Part shown: positions 12,165 through 25,305 of the stretch, in pieces
Position numbering within the stretch: position 1 is the stretch's first letter
How the letters are laid out: the number at the start of each line of letters is the position of its first letter
Assembly: GCA_963854835.1 (NCBI GenBank)
Contig: OY978525.1
Span: forward strand, 21,545,253-21,609,252
DNA: 64,000 nucleotides
From: Megamerina dolium
Lineage: Eukaryota; Arthropoda; Insecta; Diptera; Megamerinidae
Reading direction: 5' to 3'
The notes under the pieces: generated by a model
Databases searched by the model: none
Told to the model about the DNA's origin: nothing
The model's input: the letters and a program-made list of their open reading frames with translations, nothing else
Position numbers and translations under genes: made by a program

Positions 12165-14290
12165 CAAGAGAAGTCCCACACAGAGAAAGCTCGACGTCAG
12201 TAAGCTGCGATCACCAGAGACAGCAGATGCATTTTCCACTCGACTATCGGATCTGCTTATGCAGAACACTCCCCCACTTGATGATACATGCGCACGGTGG
12301 ACACATATATCCCACTCCATGACTACTGCTGCCGAGGAGGTAATCGGTTACTACCGGCCTCTGAGGAATGAGTGGTATGATCAGGAGTGTCGCGACGCTA
12401 CCGCAGAGAAAGACGCCGCCTACAGAAAAACCCTGCGTGCAGGCGCAACGCGAGCTGTTAAGGAGCGGTATAGAGAGAAAAGGAGTGCAGAGAGACGTCT
12501 TTTCAGGCGCAAGAAGAGGGAGTTGGAAAGATGCGAATGTGAGGAGATAGAGATGTGTACCGACAAGAATGAGACTCGAAAATTCTTTGAAAAGATCAAG
12601 CGCCTGAGTGGAGGTTTAAATCCCGGAGCTTCTTCTTGTCGTGATGGAAATGGGAATCTGGTTACGGATGTCCAGAGTGTACTGAGCCTATGGAGGGAAC
12701 ACTTCTCCACGTTACTGAATGGCGATGCTACGAACAATTCCGCCAGTGGAGGAGTTTGCCCGATAACCCCAATTACAGATGATGGTGTTGATATTCCACC
12801 ACCCGACTATGACGAGGTTGAAACGGCCATTTTAAGGCTGAAGAACAACAAAGCTGCAGGTGCAGATGGCCTGCCTGCCGAGTTGTTTAAGACCGGAGGC
12901 GATGAGCTGCTCACCCGCATGCACCAGCTCATAAGCAGAATATGGTCGGATGAAAGCATGCCTGATGATTGGAGGCTCAGTGTTCTCTGTCCTGTACATA
13001 AAAAAGGAGACCCCACAATTTGCGCCAACTACCGTGGAATAAGTCTCCTGAGCATCGCGTACAAGGTTCTATCGAGCGTACTGTGTGAAAGGTTGAAGCC
13101 TATGCTCAGCAACCTGATTGGACCTTATCAGTGTGGCTTCATACCTGGTAAATCCACCATCGACCAGATTTTCACACTACGCCAAATCCTGGAGAAGACC
13201 CAAGAAAACAGATCGACACACACCACCTATTTGCTTTCGACAGTCCGGTAAGGGATTACCTCTACGAAACAATGTCTGAGTTTGGTATTCCTGCAAAGCT
13301 CATTCGACTTTGTAGAATGACACTGCATAACTCCCGTTGTGCGGTGAAAATTGGGAAGGACCTCTCCGCACCGTTTAATACCGAACGGGGTTTCAGACAA
13401 GGTGATTCGTTATCGTGCGACTTCTTCAATCTTATTATGGAGAAAATAATACGAGCTGCTGATCTACGACATAATGGCACTATCTTAAACAAAAGTGTCA
13501 TGATGTTAGCGTATGCCGACGATATTGACATAATCCGCATGAACACGCGAGCAGTCAGTGCAGCATTCTCAGAGTTGGAAAGAGAGTCGCGTCGGATGGG
13601 TCTCACGGTGAACGAGGGCAAGACGAAGTATCTAGTGTCAACAAACAAAGAGTCCCGGCGTCTTGGACAGCACGTCACTGTTGACAACTACGCTTTTGAA
13701 TTAGTAAAGGACTTTGTCTATCTTGGAACCAGCATTAACAGCAGTAATGACCTCAGCTTGGAGATCATGCGTAGGATAACTCTTGCTAACAGGTGTTACT
13801 TTGAATGAGTAAGCAATTGAGAAGTCGAGCCCTCTCTAGAAGAACGAAAACTACACTCTACAAGTCTCTCATCATGCCTGTCCTAACATATGGCGCTGAA
13901 GCCTGGACAATTTCCATCTCGGATGAGCGAATGCTTGGAGTTTTCGAGAGAAAAGTCATACGCAAGATCTTTGGACCTATTTGCGTTGGTGGCGAGTACC
14001 GAATAAGGTACAACCATGAGCTGTACGAGCTGTATGCCGATATTGACATAGTAAAGCGCATCAAAATCCAGCGGCTGCGCTGGCTAGGCCATGTCGAGCG
14101 AATGGAAGAACACGCTCCAGCTAAGAAGGTGTTATATTCGGAACCCGCTGGAGGACGGCGCAGAAGAGGAAGACCAAACCTCCGGTGGAAAGACCAAGTA
14201 CTGGAGAACCTGACGGCGCTTGGAATTTCTAACTGGCGCCAGCTAGCGAAGAACAGAGATGGCTGGCGAAGCATGTTATTTTCGGCCTAA
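12149..14290 (+). pseudogene. LINE reverse transcriptase, broken into three frames
   Basis: The coding continues in three pieces: to 13251, then about 13254-13808, then 13805-14290. Piece 1 has the RT fingers: KAAGADGLPAELFK, PVHKKGDPTICANYRGISLL and a GFIPGKSTIDQIFTLRQ block. Piece 2 has motif B (GFRQGDSLSCDFFNLIME), the catalytic YADD of motif C (LAYADDIDI) and VNEGKTKYL. Piece 3 is the C-terminal region RLRWLGHVERM with a basic GRRRRGRP tract, as in the RTE clade. The first break is a missing A in an A-run near 13205 (five A in the other copy). Next to it, motif A lacks about five residues, including the first aspartate region. The second break, at 13803, is a one-base loss. No activity is expected. 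Confidence 0.88.
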
Positions 14291-14330
14291 ATTGATATTC
14301 GGTTGTTATGGCCACATAAGAAGAAGAATC

Positions 14331-17300
14331 GACATATGTATATTTGATTGATATTTGGAGGATATAGCCTCTAATATCTACAAAAGAGAAAAAAATGAAA
14401 AATCTACAGTGTACATTTTGCTCGAGTTTGTGGAATATCTCTTGGTTACAGCTCAATTTATTTATAGATTATCAATTTTTCTGTGATATTATTTATTCTA
14501 TATTCCTGAATCTATACACATGTACAGGGTGTGTTCTTTCAGGATAATATTCTGATAAGCATCTAATACTTAAATTTAAATATGGAAAAAAGCACTTTAT
14601 AGAGAGTGGGTTCATGTGATCTCTGTTTTGAGACGTAAGCAGTGTTGTTTCCATATAAAATAATTTGTTTCGTATTTAACAAATCGTTACCTACCTGATA
14701 GCTACTTTGGAATCATACACCTATTATATACATTAGGGTGAGTTAAATTTTATTACATTAATCTTCAATCAAGTTGGTGAACACTTGATTCTGAAAAAAA
14801 TATAAAATTTTGATCATTTCAAGCATTTTATCGAAAGGAATCAAAAATAATTTCTGCTTTTCACAACCATTATAAAAGCAACAATTTTATAGGAGATTAT
14901 CCATAAAAAGTTTAGAAATGGGAAGAAAATGTGTGCGAGGTAAAATGAATGGTGGTCGTTCATATATTTAACGGTTATAAGGATGAATCTTTGGCCGATA
15001 TGGGGTTATTTCTTAAATTTTAGGTGCTTCTTCAGTCATTTTGTAAAGAAGCATTCCTAAGAGTAAATTTTATATTCCGAAGAAACGGTGCTGACGTACA
15101 ATTAATGGATATAAATAATATATTTCCTCTATGTATGCGTGATTCCTGCAAAGCCAATAGAATTACTTGTGCTTTTTGTAATTTCGTATGGAAGACTCCT
15201 ATGTTAGAGAGATAGAAATGAAAGTACGAATGTTTGGAAGAAACATTGGACAGGAAAAATTAATGAGACTGGGTCATACATTTAAATTTAATATGACGGA
15301 TTTCCAATTTTTATCGGAAATTTAAACCTTCACCTTGAGCCAAGCTTTGAAAGATTTGCTTAAAAATACTTTTTGAATTATTATGACTTCAGTGTGTGTA
15401 ATTCTTCACTTGATCCAAAAACATATTATAAAAACATTAGACAGTACCAAAATTTGAAATGTCTTGTTTCTTGTTTGGGAAAAAGTGTTTGATATAATCA
15501 AATTTTTAAAGTTTTCACTGCACCAGGCCATTTAAAAATTTCAATCGCCCTAATGTACATAGATATGTTATTTGTCTATATATTTGGATTGATTGAAATA
15601 TTTTCTACTAAAACACAAATTTGTGGTTTTCCATTTTGGTGTTTTATGTATTGTTGTTGTTGTAGTTATTGTAGATTGTTGTAGATTGTAGTTGTAAAAA
15701 TATTGTGGTTTATAATGTTTTTGTGGTTAAAGTTTTCAAAAACAAATATTTCAACTTTATACATACCCAGCTATGTACTCGCACTTAAAAATACATTAGT
15801 GTACGAATGTTTATAGTTAGTTATAATAAAAAAAGAAATAATATTTTAATATTGAATTAATAATAAGCACTAGTTGTTGTTCAAAAATGCTTAAATAATA
15901 AATATTGTATATTTGATATTTAATTGTAAATTCATTGTATGTGCATTGATACATATACGAGCATAATTTTATAATTACATAAATATTTACATATGAAAAA
16001 ACCTTTACATAATTCTGATTGTGTTTCAGCCTGCAAAAAAATGAAATTGGACGTTAATTAGAATTAAAAGTTTTAACCTTTTGGTGAATTGTGCATATAC
16101 ATCAAATAGCATAAGGTTACACAGCCACACGGAAGAAGGATATTTGGGGTTACTGAATTTGAATCCAGAATTGATTTGAAATGGGTAGGTTTCATATAAT
16201 TTAAAAACCGTAAAAAAATGATATACAATAAGTTGAAATATTCATTAAAATATCTAAGAGTTGCCCCTAGATGGATATCGTACATAGTCGACACGACTAA
16301 ACCTCGAACTCTGTCCTTTAAAGGGGATCCCCAACAATTTGGACATTTTTCTTCTGTTCTAGGATACCCATAGAAAATGTAAAATACATGATCCAATTGT
16401 TATCAAATATTTTTCATATACATACATATTTACTCCCTGTCTTTATTCCTCAAAATCAGCCAAAATCACATAAAAATTGATAAATAACCCTATAATTATT
16501 AAAGAATGGACCTCACGAAGTTGAAGTGTATGTCCGACGCTTATTATAATAATTTTCACGTTCTAACATTTTACCTAATATACATAGCCACTACCTTCAT
16601 CCTTTAGTGGGGTTTCTGTTAGAATCTGTTATGTTGTTTGACTCTGACAGCTCTTATCGGCTCGAATTCTTGGCTGTCAGTTAGTGTGATACCTGAACAA
16701 CGCTAGAAAAACGTTTGCAAACGTTCCTTATTTGAGTGCTCAGATGTCCAAACAGTGGGTTTATTCAAATGAAGTTTTCGTGGAAACAAAACAATCATAG
16801 TTTGTACGAAAGTTCGTGAGACTATCTTTGATATGAATACTATACAAGTTTCCTGAAATCATACGATGCCTACCGGCAAGAATATGGCTGCTACTGTCGA
16901 AAGTGTGCAACTTAATTCAGAATCATTGACACATCATCGATATCAAAATTATCAGGACAGTATCTATTTCTGCAGCCTCTCACGCCACACATTAAACAAT
17001 CGAAGTTAAATTCAATAATGTAATTAGAGGTCGTTTTGGGGATGTGAACTAGTCGTCTTCGAACTTCGATTGGGCACCGATATACTTTTTTTTTTGTGTG
17101 GTGCTATAAAAATTCAATGTAATGTGGATATAAATATTTATATGCAATTTTTTTTATACTGTTTGTTTTTATTTTCAATTATTTTGTTTGATTTGATGAT
17201 CAATAATTGTATATATGTAAATTCGTTGAATTTTTCAATCAGATATTTTAAATTATTTATTCTTCATTGTGTAATAAATACCTTGTCTTTATTCATTCAT

Positions 17301-19302
17301 TCATTTATTTTGAATTATTTGTATGTCAGCATATTAATGTACACACACATTTATTCATATACCATATGTGAATTTTCGTGTTTATATAGGCTTTCACACA
17401 TTCTACATTGTATATGGATATCATTCAGTTAGAAAACATATAATTACTAGAATGTATTCATCTCCTGATAATTGTTATACCATTTTACAGCAGTTTCATA
17501 ATTTGAATTATTTGAATAGTATAGTACTTGTTGCCAAATTTGGTCTTAACTATGTACAATAGGTAAGACTAGTACAATATACATCAGTATATTGTACTTT
17601 CAGTTTGTTTAATTTGATTTGATAATTTATATGTAAATTATATCTGCATAGAATATCATCTCCATGTAATCACAAAGTGGAAGCGAAATATAATATACAA
17701 TACTTTAATGTCATTGTATTATGATGATGATGATGTTATTACAATTTATATGTATGTTAGGTAATAAATACATATATGAGTGTAGATTACATGTATATAA
17801 GATGTATAGGATAGAATATTAATAATACAATATAAATATGCTATAAACTGTAAACGAATATTCCATAAATAAATATTACACAATTTTATTCGAATTAATA
17901 CAATAAAATAAATGGGTATTAAAGATTTACGTCAGTGTTAATTGAAGGATGCAAATTATCAAAATATAATAAATACTAATTATGAAATAACTTTTACAGA
18001 TAATTATTTTCTGATAAATCGTTATTCATCAGTTAGAAACATAATTTATATGACAACCTTATGAATAAAATTTATATCTTGCTTATGGCTATTTGACTTC
18101 TGAAAAACTGTATCTCAATAATTTAATCGTTCATTGCATATAAGACTACTACAAAAGTTAAACAATTACAAGTATTACTACTAAAAAATGTGGTTAATAT
18201 TTAAATATAATTCTTTCATCATTTAAAATTTGTAGTTGGATTTTTGATGGCATTTCTGTCAAAAACTTGGCAAAATTGAAAGCACAAAACTCGACCAAAA
18301 ACCGTCAATCATAAAATGTTTTGGTTGTTTTTAAGAAAGTACAACAACAACAAATTCACTTTTTGAACAAATCGATTCATATGTATTCGAATTTCTCTCA
18401 CTTCGTTTCATTGGAAATGTTAACACATCTTAACACTCGATTATAATCCACTCAATACTCATACAATCTGATGCAACTTAATAAATTATTTCCATTTATT
18501 GTGTTACAATATCATCTATGATGTTATTTATATACTCGTATATACTCGTATTTATTGGATTTGCAATAAAAATGTATACGCTTCAGTAGTACCGGTAGAA
18601 TTACCATCACAAATGGCATGTTTAATCCAAACATTTTATGAAATCACTCGCACTCAAAGCTTAATGCATTAACGCAAATGTACAGCAGTATATATCCTGT
18701 ATATATGTAAGCTATACACATGAGTGCTTACACGGTGGCTTATATATTTACACATGCATAGCTACATACATATAAAAGTACTTACCCATATTCTTAGTAT
18801 ATCGAACTCCAATTGTTATCGTTAAATAAATATTCAGACATTTTTTATTTTTGTTGAACGTGTTTACATACATATTTATGATTATATTGTATGTTATATG
18901 TTATTTTTATTATGTGGTCATAATAATAATATTATAATCTTCTTATATATATAGAGAGCTAATCCTGTCGGTTGACCTAAAGATGATAATGTAATGTCGT
19001 TATGACTTCTGCATTAAGTACTAACCATAAAAATAAACACAATAGTAGTATATGTAGCTTATCCGTGCTCATACTCATACTATAAAATGTTAAAGTTCTA
19101 TGAATTGGTATCTGGTATTTCGCACAAATTGACATAAGTCATTGTTGAGGTGTTGTTTTCGTATGAGGCTACGAGTAGTAATGATATGCTATAGTCTTGT
19201 TTAACTTATCAGCTAACATTCAATGATTCATGTTGATATTATACATGTATAACATACTAGAGGATTGTTAGGAATTTGTCTTTTTGCTTTGCTATTTGAA
19301 TA
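14331..19302. other. 5-kb AT-rich stretch without genes
   Basis: Only simple-sequence patches were noted: GTT/GTA-rich repeats at about 15651-15690, ATTC repeats at 17291-17306 and ATG repeats at 17721-17735. The open frames at 16073-16396 (minus) and 17070-17432 (plus) are low-complexity, T-rich and hydrophobic by composition, with no motif. The block 16600-17050 is less AT-rich and contains the imperfect inverted pair GACAGCTC...GGCTGTC; it may be a decayed element but I could not assign it. Confidence 0.45.
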
Positions 19303-20958
19303 TACAGTGGCTCCCAGCTTATTTCGTACAGTGACAGTTTAAAAATTGCTGCAGTCGTAATTCCTAATATAGCAAAAATTTGAACAAAATATAAATGCCA
19401 TTTTAGAAAGGAAGGTTTGTTTTTTATTTTCCAAAATTTACTTTTTCAAAATTTTAGTGTTTGACACTATAAAAAAATAAAATAAGAAAAAAATAGGAAA
19501 ATTCATGTCACAGCTTATTTCGTACAGTCTCTTTAAGTTCAAACTAAAAACAAAGTAAGTTGATTTTAATATTTAGTTGACATCCCTTAGCGTTAATGAC
19601 AGCCTGGAGTCTATTTGGCATTGAATCCACCAATTTTTGAGTGATGTCTGGTGTGATTTTTTTTCCATTCTTCCATCAGTACCTTCTTTAGGTCTTGCTT
19701 ATTAGAAATCTTGTGTGTTCTTATTTTATTGTCCAAAATAGACCAAAGATTTTCAATCACATTCATGTCAGGTGACTGTGGTGGTGGAGACATCAAGTGT
19801 GGGCAGTTCCAAATAAGCCAAGATTGCACAATCCCAGATTTATGTTTTGGGTCATTATCTTGGTAGTACCGAAATTCATCCCGCAAACCCAGTTTGTCTG
19901 CACTTTGAAGTAAATTGTTTTTCAGAATCTCGAGGTACTTCATTTTGTCCATTGTTTCCTCAATAAAAACCAATTCACCTACTCCGGCTGCTGACATACA
20001 GGCCCAAACCATCACGCTACCGCCACCATGCTTCACTGTGGGCTTAAGGTTCTCCTTGTTTAGCTCGGTATTCGCTTTACGCCAAACATATGACATTCCG
20101 TCCGAGCCAAAAATATTAAACTTAGACTCATCCGCGAAAATAACGGTATTCCAGAACGCAGGAGTATTAATAATATGCTCTTTGGCGAAGTCAAGTCGGC
20201 GTTGTATATTCATTTTCGAAATGAATGGTTTCTTTCGGGCTACTCGACCGTTCAAGTCATGATTGCGCAGCACACGTCGGACAGTTTCAGCACTGGATGA
20301 TTTTCCTATTTCACGCTGAACCTCTGCAGCCAACTTCGGAGCGGATAACTTTGGATTTTTCTTAATTTTTCGTACAATATAACGCTCGTCTGAAGCGTTG
20401 AAAATCTTATTAGGTGCTTCTGTGCCCTTGTTCTCCAACCGATTTTCGCGAACGAAGCGTTGAATGATGTATTGGACAGTTGAGGCACTTAAATTTGTCA
20501 TTTCAGCAATTTTTCGCACACTCTGACCTTTCCTAAAATGGTTAATTACCAGTTTACGCTGTTCCATCGTTGTACGACGACCCATAACGCTAAATGTTTA
20601 ATTTACAGCACTTTAACTATTTAAAATAATAATAATAAAAATTGTTATAATAGTTAAAAAGGTCCAAAAACTCATACAATTCAAAAAAACTTTGTAACTG
20701 CGCGGCAGAATGAAACTTACTTACATTGAAGTTTGTGTACGAAATAAGATGTGAGCTGAAAATCAGCTGATCAATAGTTTTTCTCTCTTGCATGACAAAA
20801 AGAACAATTTTTGGGGTTCCCCGTTTTCTTATTAGGTTTACTAAACACATACACAGACATCTACATTCAAAACTTATCGATAAGTTTTTTAGTTTCGATG
20901 TTACAGCCATGTACATAAAAATATATACACTGTACGAAATAAGCTGTGAGCCACTGTA
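19303..20958 (-). mobile_element. Tc1-like transposon with IR/DR-type ends
   Basis: The element spans 19305-20956 and is flanked by TA at 19303-19304 and 20957-20958. The outer termini are inverted repeats of about 30 bp beginning CAGTGGCTC with one or two mismatches. The block CAGCTTATTTCGTACAGT occurs at 19315-19332 (outer left) and 19511-19528 (inner left), as its reverse complement at 20929-20946 (outer right), and in weaker form at about 20737-20756 (inner right). Two transposase-binding repeats per end is the IR/DR arrangement of several Tc1-like families. The element is complete in structure, and the single gene inside reads leftward. Confidence 0.92.
19611..20585 (-). CDS. Tc1-like DD34E transposase, C-terminus frameshifted
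   Basis: This is the cut-and-paste transposase of the surrounding element, acting on its terminal repeats and inserting at TA. It has 324 codons. The paired helix-turn-helix DNA-binding region is about residues 1-110 (MGRRTTMEQRK..., KIAEMTNLSASTVQYII). The glycine-rich box VKHGGGSVMVWACMS is near 184-198. The catalytic triad is Asp152 (FADESKF), Asp243 (YYQDNDPKH) and Glu278 (NVIENLW), with 34 residues between the last two. All catalytic residues are intact. The last ~15 residues differ from the family pattern because a T-run of eight at 19657-19664 (A-run in the coding strand) appears one base too long. The downstream frame continues a typical Tc1 C-terminus to about 19563. The protein may still be near full length, but activity is uncertain. 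Confidence 0.9.
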   Translation of the reverse strand: MGRRTTMEQRKLVINHFRKGQSVRKIAEMTNLSASTVQYIIQRFVRENRLENKGTEAPNKIFNASDERYIVRKIKKNPKLSAPKLAAEVQREIGKSSSAETVRRVLRNHDLNGRVARKKPFISKMNIQRRLDFAKEHIINTPAFWNTVIFADESKFNIFGSDGMSYVWRKANTELNKENLKPTVKHGGGSVMVWACMSAAGVGELVFIEETMDKMKYLEILKNNLLQSADKLGLRDEFRYYQDNDPKHKSGIVQSWLIWNCPHLMSPPPQSPDMNVIENLWSILDNKIRTHKISNKQDLKKVLMEEWKKNHTRHHSKIGGFNAK

Positions 20959-21914
20959 TGTATATACGTATGGTATACATTTGCATATATCAACTGGCAG
21001 ATAATTTCTGCTTACTTCGAAAACGTATACTTCTAACATGCATTGCAATTTTGATATTCATACGATATATCATCATATTTTCTATATTAATTCCTTTCTC
21101 ATTATAAATATTTCATATCGCATTATTTATTTTCTTCAGGCCTACCTGCATACGTTGTTGTTACCTTAATATCTCTCCCAAAGGTAAAATATTCTTAATA
21201 ATGCATCTAATGCATTTTCAGGAAGCTTTGAATATGCAAATTTAAGCAAATTGTATATGAATTCGTAATCATCAGCATACATAAGACTATGTATTCGAAT
21301 GCTCTCTCATGCAGTAGCTGCCAGGTTGGAATGACTTGAAGTTTCTATACGAAATTGCATACTTTGTTATTTTGGAAGAAATATGCAAAAAATTATTGTG
21401 TTACTCAAGGACTATGTATGGTGTATAGTTTTCTATAAAATCGACCACATCGCACGAAATGGAATGGAAGTAGAAGACGATTTTTAAGTATGAAAATATT
21501 ATGAACTTGGAAAATTTAAATAACAAACTTGTGAAAAAATATACCCGGAATATTATTATTATTATCGCCAGGTATATTTGAGTGGCTCTTTACTTCCACT
21601 TCGTTTGCTTATATCGTTTCCATTGTCATTATATGTGATATGAATCCACTCTTTCAAATTGACAATCAACTGCCAATTCTTCGGACAGTAACAATTGATT
21701 ATAAAAATATTTTTGAAGTAGCTGAAATGAGTTGAAAACGAACTGCCACAAGCATTCTGACATATTCTAATATCACCAAATTTAATACACCTAACAATAC
21801 TAGGTGCTGTAGCACAGTGGCAAGTACGTTGGTGTTCTGATCCATAGTTCTTTGGGGTCCGTGAACAGCTGAGAAAACTTTAATATCGATGATAATTTTC
21901 TTTCGATTTGTCGA
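20959..21914. other. AT-rich spacer
   Basis: No coding region, RNA gene or shared repeat was recognised between the Tc1-like element and the next hairpin-family copy. Confidence 0.5.
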
Positions 21915-23856
21915 TTTTTATACCCTGCATAATGCAATATGCAAGGTATATTCATTTGGGTCAGATGTTTGTGTCCACTTGAAGGAATCTCCGGACATAT
22001 AGACATAGATATATATTCGTGATCAGCGTCGCTTAAATTTTCGATTTAACGATGTCCGTCTGTCTGTCTGTCTGTCTGTCACCTGGCTGGTTCGCACGAT
22101 AACTTGAGTAAATATTGAACTATTTTGACGAAATTTGGCACAAGTAACCTATGACCCAAGGGTACGGAGGGGATTGATATTGGGCATGATCGGTCAATAG
22201 CCACGCCCACACCAAGCATTCAAAGCGACTAACCTCGGAATTTTCAAAATCTTTAAATTGCTATAATTCACATAATATACCACTTGGGACAATAATATTT
22301 GGCACAAAGAGCTATATTATACTACTGTATAACCTCGCCAATAATGGGTGAGCCACGCCTACTTTTTAGCGTAGCTCTCATACAAAGTGTCTGTACTTCT
22401 TTTAATTTGAAACAGCTGTAACTTCTACAATCTTCTGTACAGAATAACCATAATTGACACTTAGATTAACACGGTAGTCGGAAATAACATGGAAGAAAAT
22501 TAGTGTGCCACGCCCACTCCTTTTTGGGTCTCCTATACAAATTGCGGAAATTAAAAAAAAATGATGCCGGTTATAACTTCCAAACTATTCAACGTAGAAT
22601 AACGAGATTTAAGGAGTGGTTTGGTCTTGTACGAGCAACTAGGCTCACAGGAAATGGGCGCACCACGCCCACTGTTTATCATAGCCCCCTTACAAATTTT
22701 AAATTGAAACAGCTGTAACATCGGCAATCTTTTGTCGAGAATAACCATAATTTACACTTAAATTAATATCGTAGTCAGAAATAATCTGGCAGAAAATCAG
22801 CGTACCATGCCCATTTCTTATTGGGGCTCCCATACAAAGTTGAGGAAATTACACAAAAACTTTTAAGCTCCATAACTTACAAACCATTTAGCGTAGGACA
22901 ACGAGAGTTAAGGTATAGATTAGTATTGTACAAGCAACTACGCTCGTAGAAAATGGGCGTGCCATGCCCACTGTTTATTGTAGCCTCCATACAAAATGAT
23001 TGAAATTCTTTGAAATTGAAACAGCCGTAACTTCGGTGATCTTCTGTCTAGAATAACCATAATTGACACTTAGATTAATATCGTAGTCGGAAATAATCTG
23101 GGAAAAAATCAGCGTACCATGCCCACTTCTTATTGGGGCTCCCATACAAAGTTGAGGAAATTAAACAAAAATTTTAACCGCCATAACTTACAAACTATTC
23201 AGCGTAGAACAACCAGATTAAAGGTGTGGATTAGTATTGTAAGAGCAAATATACTCACAAGAAATGGGTCAGTTTCGTCCATTGTTTATAGTGGCTCCCA
23301 TACAGGATGACTGAATTTCTTTTAAATTGAGATAGCTGCAGCTTCTGCAATCTTCTGTCTAGAACAATCATAGTTAATACTTAGGTTAATATGGTAGTTG
23401 TGCATAATCTGGCAAAAAATCAACATGCCACTCCCACTTCTTAATGGGGCTACCATAAAAAGTTGGGAAAATTAAAAAAAATTTAAACCGCTATAACTTA
23501 CGAACTATTCAACGTAGGACAAACAAATTTAAGGTGTGGATTAATATTGAAAAATTAATTAGATTTACAAGAAAGAGGTAAGTCACGCCAACTTTTTATA
23601 TAGCTCCCATACTATGTCTTTGGAATTATCTTAAAACCTCTCCTTTAAATTATCTCTTTTAGAACTCTCATTACATACAAAGTACTTCGTAAAAGTCAAC
23701 CATATTTCGGGGGTAAATTAGTAGTATATGAAAAAATTGTTTTTCAAAAAGTGGAAATAAAAGAAAAAGATTGATATTCGAGTAAACTTTTTATATATAT
23801 ATCTATATATGCAGGGTATAATTTCGTCGGCCCCAGCCGACTGTAAGGAGATTTTT
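21915..23856 (+). mobile_element. TIR/hairpin repeat family, copy 2 (four modules)
   Basis: Same family as 449-2380, opposite orientation. The 5' subterminal repeat TATACCCTGCATAATGC is at about 21919. A (GTCT)n microsatellite lies at 22055-22081, the 3' subterminal repeat ATATGCAGGGTATAA is near 23808, and the terminal hairpin GTCGGCCCCAGCCGAC is at 23826-23841. Module-start motifs occur near 22600, 22890, 23203 and 23515, so four modules in about 1.94 kb. The middle modules are the most diverged. Confidence 0.8.
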
Positions 23857-24007
23857 CTTTGGTTATTTTGTCGACATGGGCTTCTAACGAATACCTTACA
23901 GTGGGACTTAGTTATGTTTTGTATTTACATTTTCAATTTATATCTAACTTGAGTTACTATGAATCAGAAAAAAAATAACAAGTACTCATTCATTGCATAT
24001 TTCACCT

Positions 24008-25283
24008 TATTATACCCTGCATAATGCAATATGCATGGTATATTCATTTCGGTCAGATGTTTGTGTCCACTTGAAGGAATCTCCGGAGATATAGACATGG
24101 ATATATATTCGTGATCAGCGTCGCTTAAATTTTCGATTTAACGATGTCCGTCTGTCTGTCTGTCTGTCTGTCACCTGGCTGGTTCGCACGATAACTTGAG
24201 TAAATATTGAACTATTTTGACGAAATTTGGCACAAGTAACCTATGACCCAAGGGTACGGAGGGGATTGATATTGGGCATGATCGGTCAATAACCACGCCC
24301 ACACCAAGCATTCAAAGCGACTAACCTCGAAATTTTCAAAATCTTTAACTTGCTATAACTCACACAATATACCACTTGGGACAACAATATTTTGCACATA
24401 GAGTTATATTATACTACTATATAACCTCACCAAAAGTGGATGAGCCACGCCTACTTTCTAGCGTAGCTCCCATACAAAGAGTCTGTACTTCTTTTAAATT
24501 GAAACTGCTGTAACTTCTACAATCTTCTGTCTAGAATAACCATAATTGACACTTAGATTAACACGGTAGTCGGAAATAATATGGCAGAAAATCAATGTGC
24601 CACGCCCACTCCTTTTTGGGTCTCCCATACAAAGTTGTGGAAATTAAAAAAAATGTTACCGGTTATAACGTGCAAACTATTCAGCGTAGAATAACAAGAT
24701 TTAAGGTGTAGATTAGTATTGTACGAGCAACTAGGCTCACAGAAAATGGGCGTACCACGCCCAGTGTTTATCGTAGCCCCCATACAAATTTTAAATTGAA
24801 ACAGCTGTAACTTAGGCAATCTTATGTCTACAATAACCATAATTGACACTTAAATTAATATCGTAGTCGGAAATAATCTGGCGAAAAATCAGCGTACCAC
24901 GCCCACTTCTTATTGGGGCTCCCATACAAAGTTGAGGAAATTAAACAAAAATGTTAACCACCATAACTTAGAAACTATTCAACGTAGGACACCAAATTTA
25001 AGGTGTGGATTAACATTGAAAAATTAATTGGATTTACTAGAAAGTGGTAAGCCACGCCCACTTTTTATATAGCTCCCATACTAAGCCTCGGAATTATCTT
25101 AAAATCCTTTTACTTCGTCAAAGTCAACCATATTTCGGGTGTAAATTAGTAGTATATGCAAAAATTGTTTCTCGAAAAGTGGAAATAAAAGAAAAGTTGG
25201 ATATTCGAGTAAACTTTTTATATATAAATCTACATATGCAGGGTATAGTTTGGTCGGCCCCAGCCGACTGTAAGGAGATTTTT
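24008..25283 (+). mobile_element. TIR/hairpin repeat family, copy 3 (two modules)
   Basis: Only about 150 bp separates it from copy 2, in the same orientation. The 5' end TTATACCCTGCATAATGC is at about 24009, the (GTCT)n tract near 24148-24172, and the hairpin GTCGGCCCCAGCCGAC at 25253-25268. Two module-start motifs (near 24693 and 24980) fit its shorter length of about 1.28 kb. A truncated LINE begins about 20 bp after its 3' end. Confidence 0.8.
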
Positions 25284-25305
25284 CATAGTCTCTTAGATGA
25301 TACAC

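Larger units (their letters stand above)
11005..14328 (+). mobile_element. RTE-like LINE, long but inactivated copy
   Basis: This is a non-LTR retrotransposon with the order 5' region, endonuclease, reverse transcriptase, RTE-type C-terminal region and a microsatellite-like 3' tail. Base composition changes from AT-rich to balanced near 11005 and back after 14328. The 3' end (TTATGGCCACATAAG) is followed by AAGAAGAA. The same 3' end recurs at 27179 with an AAGT tail and at 3660 as a fragment, which fixes the boundary. The 5' boundary is only estimated. No target-site duplication could be confirmed. At least three frameshifts and a short deletion in the reverse transcriptase make it non-functional. 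Confidence 0.85.

Noticed and set aside
17070..17432. 120-codon hydrophobic open frame
   Set aside because: Its composition follows from T-rich DNA; it has no domain, no supporting context and no codon bias.
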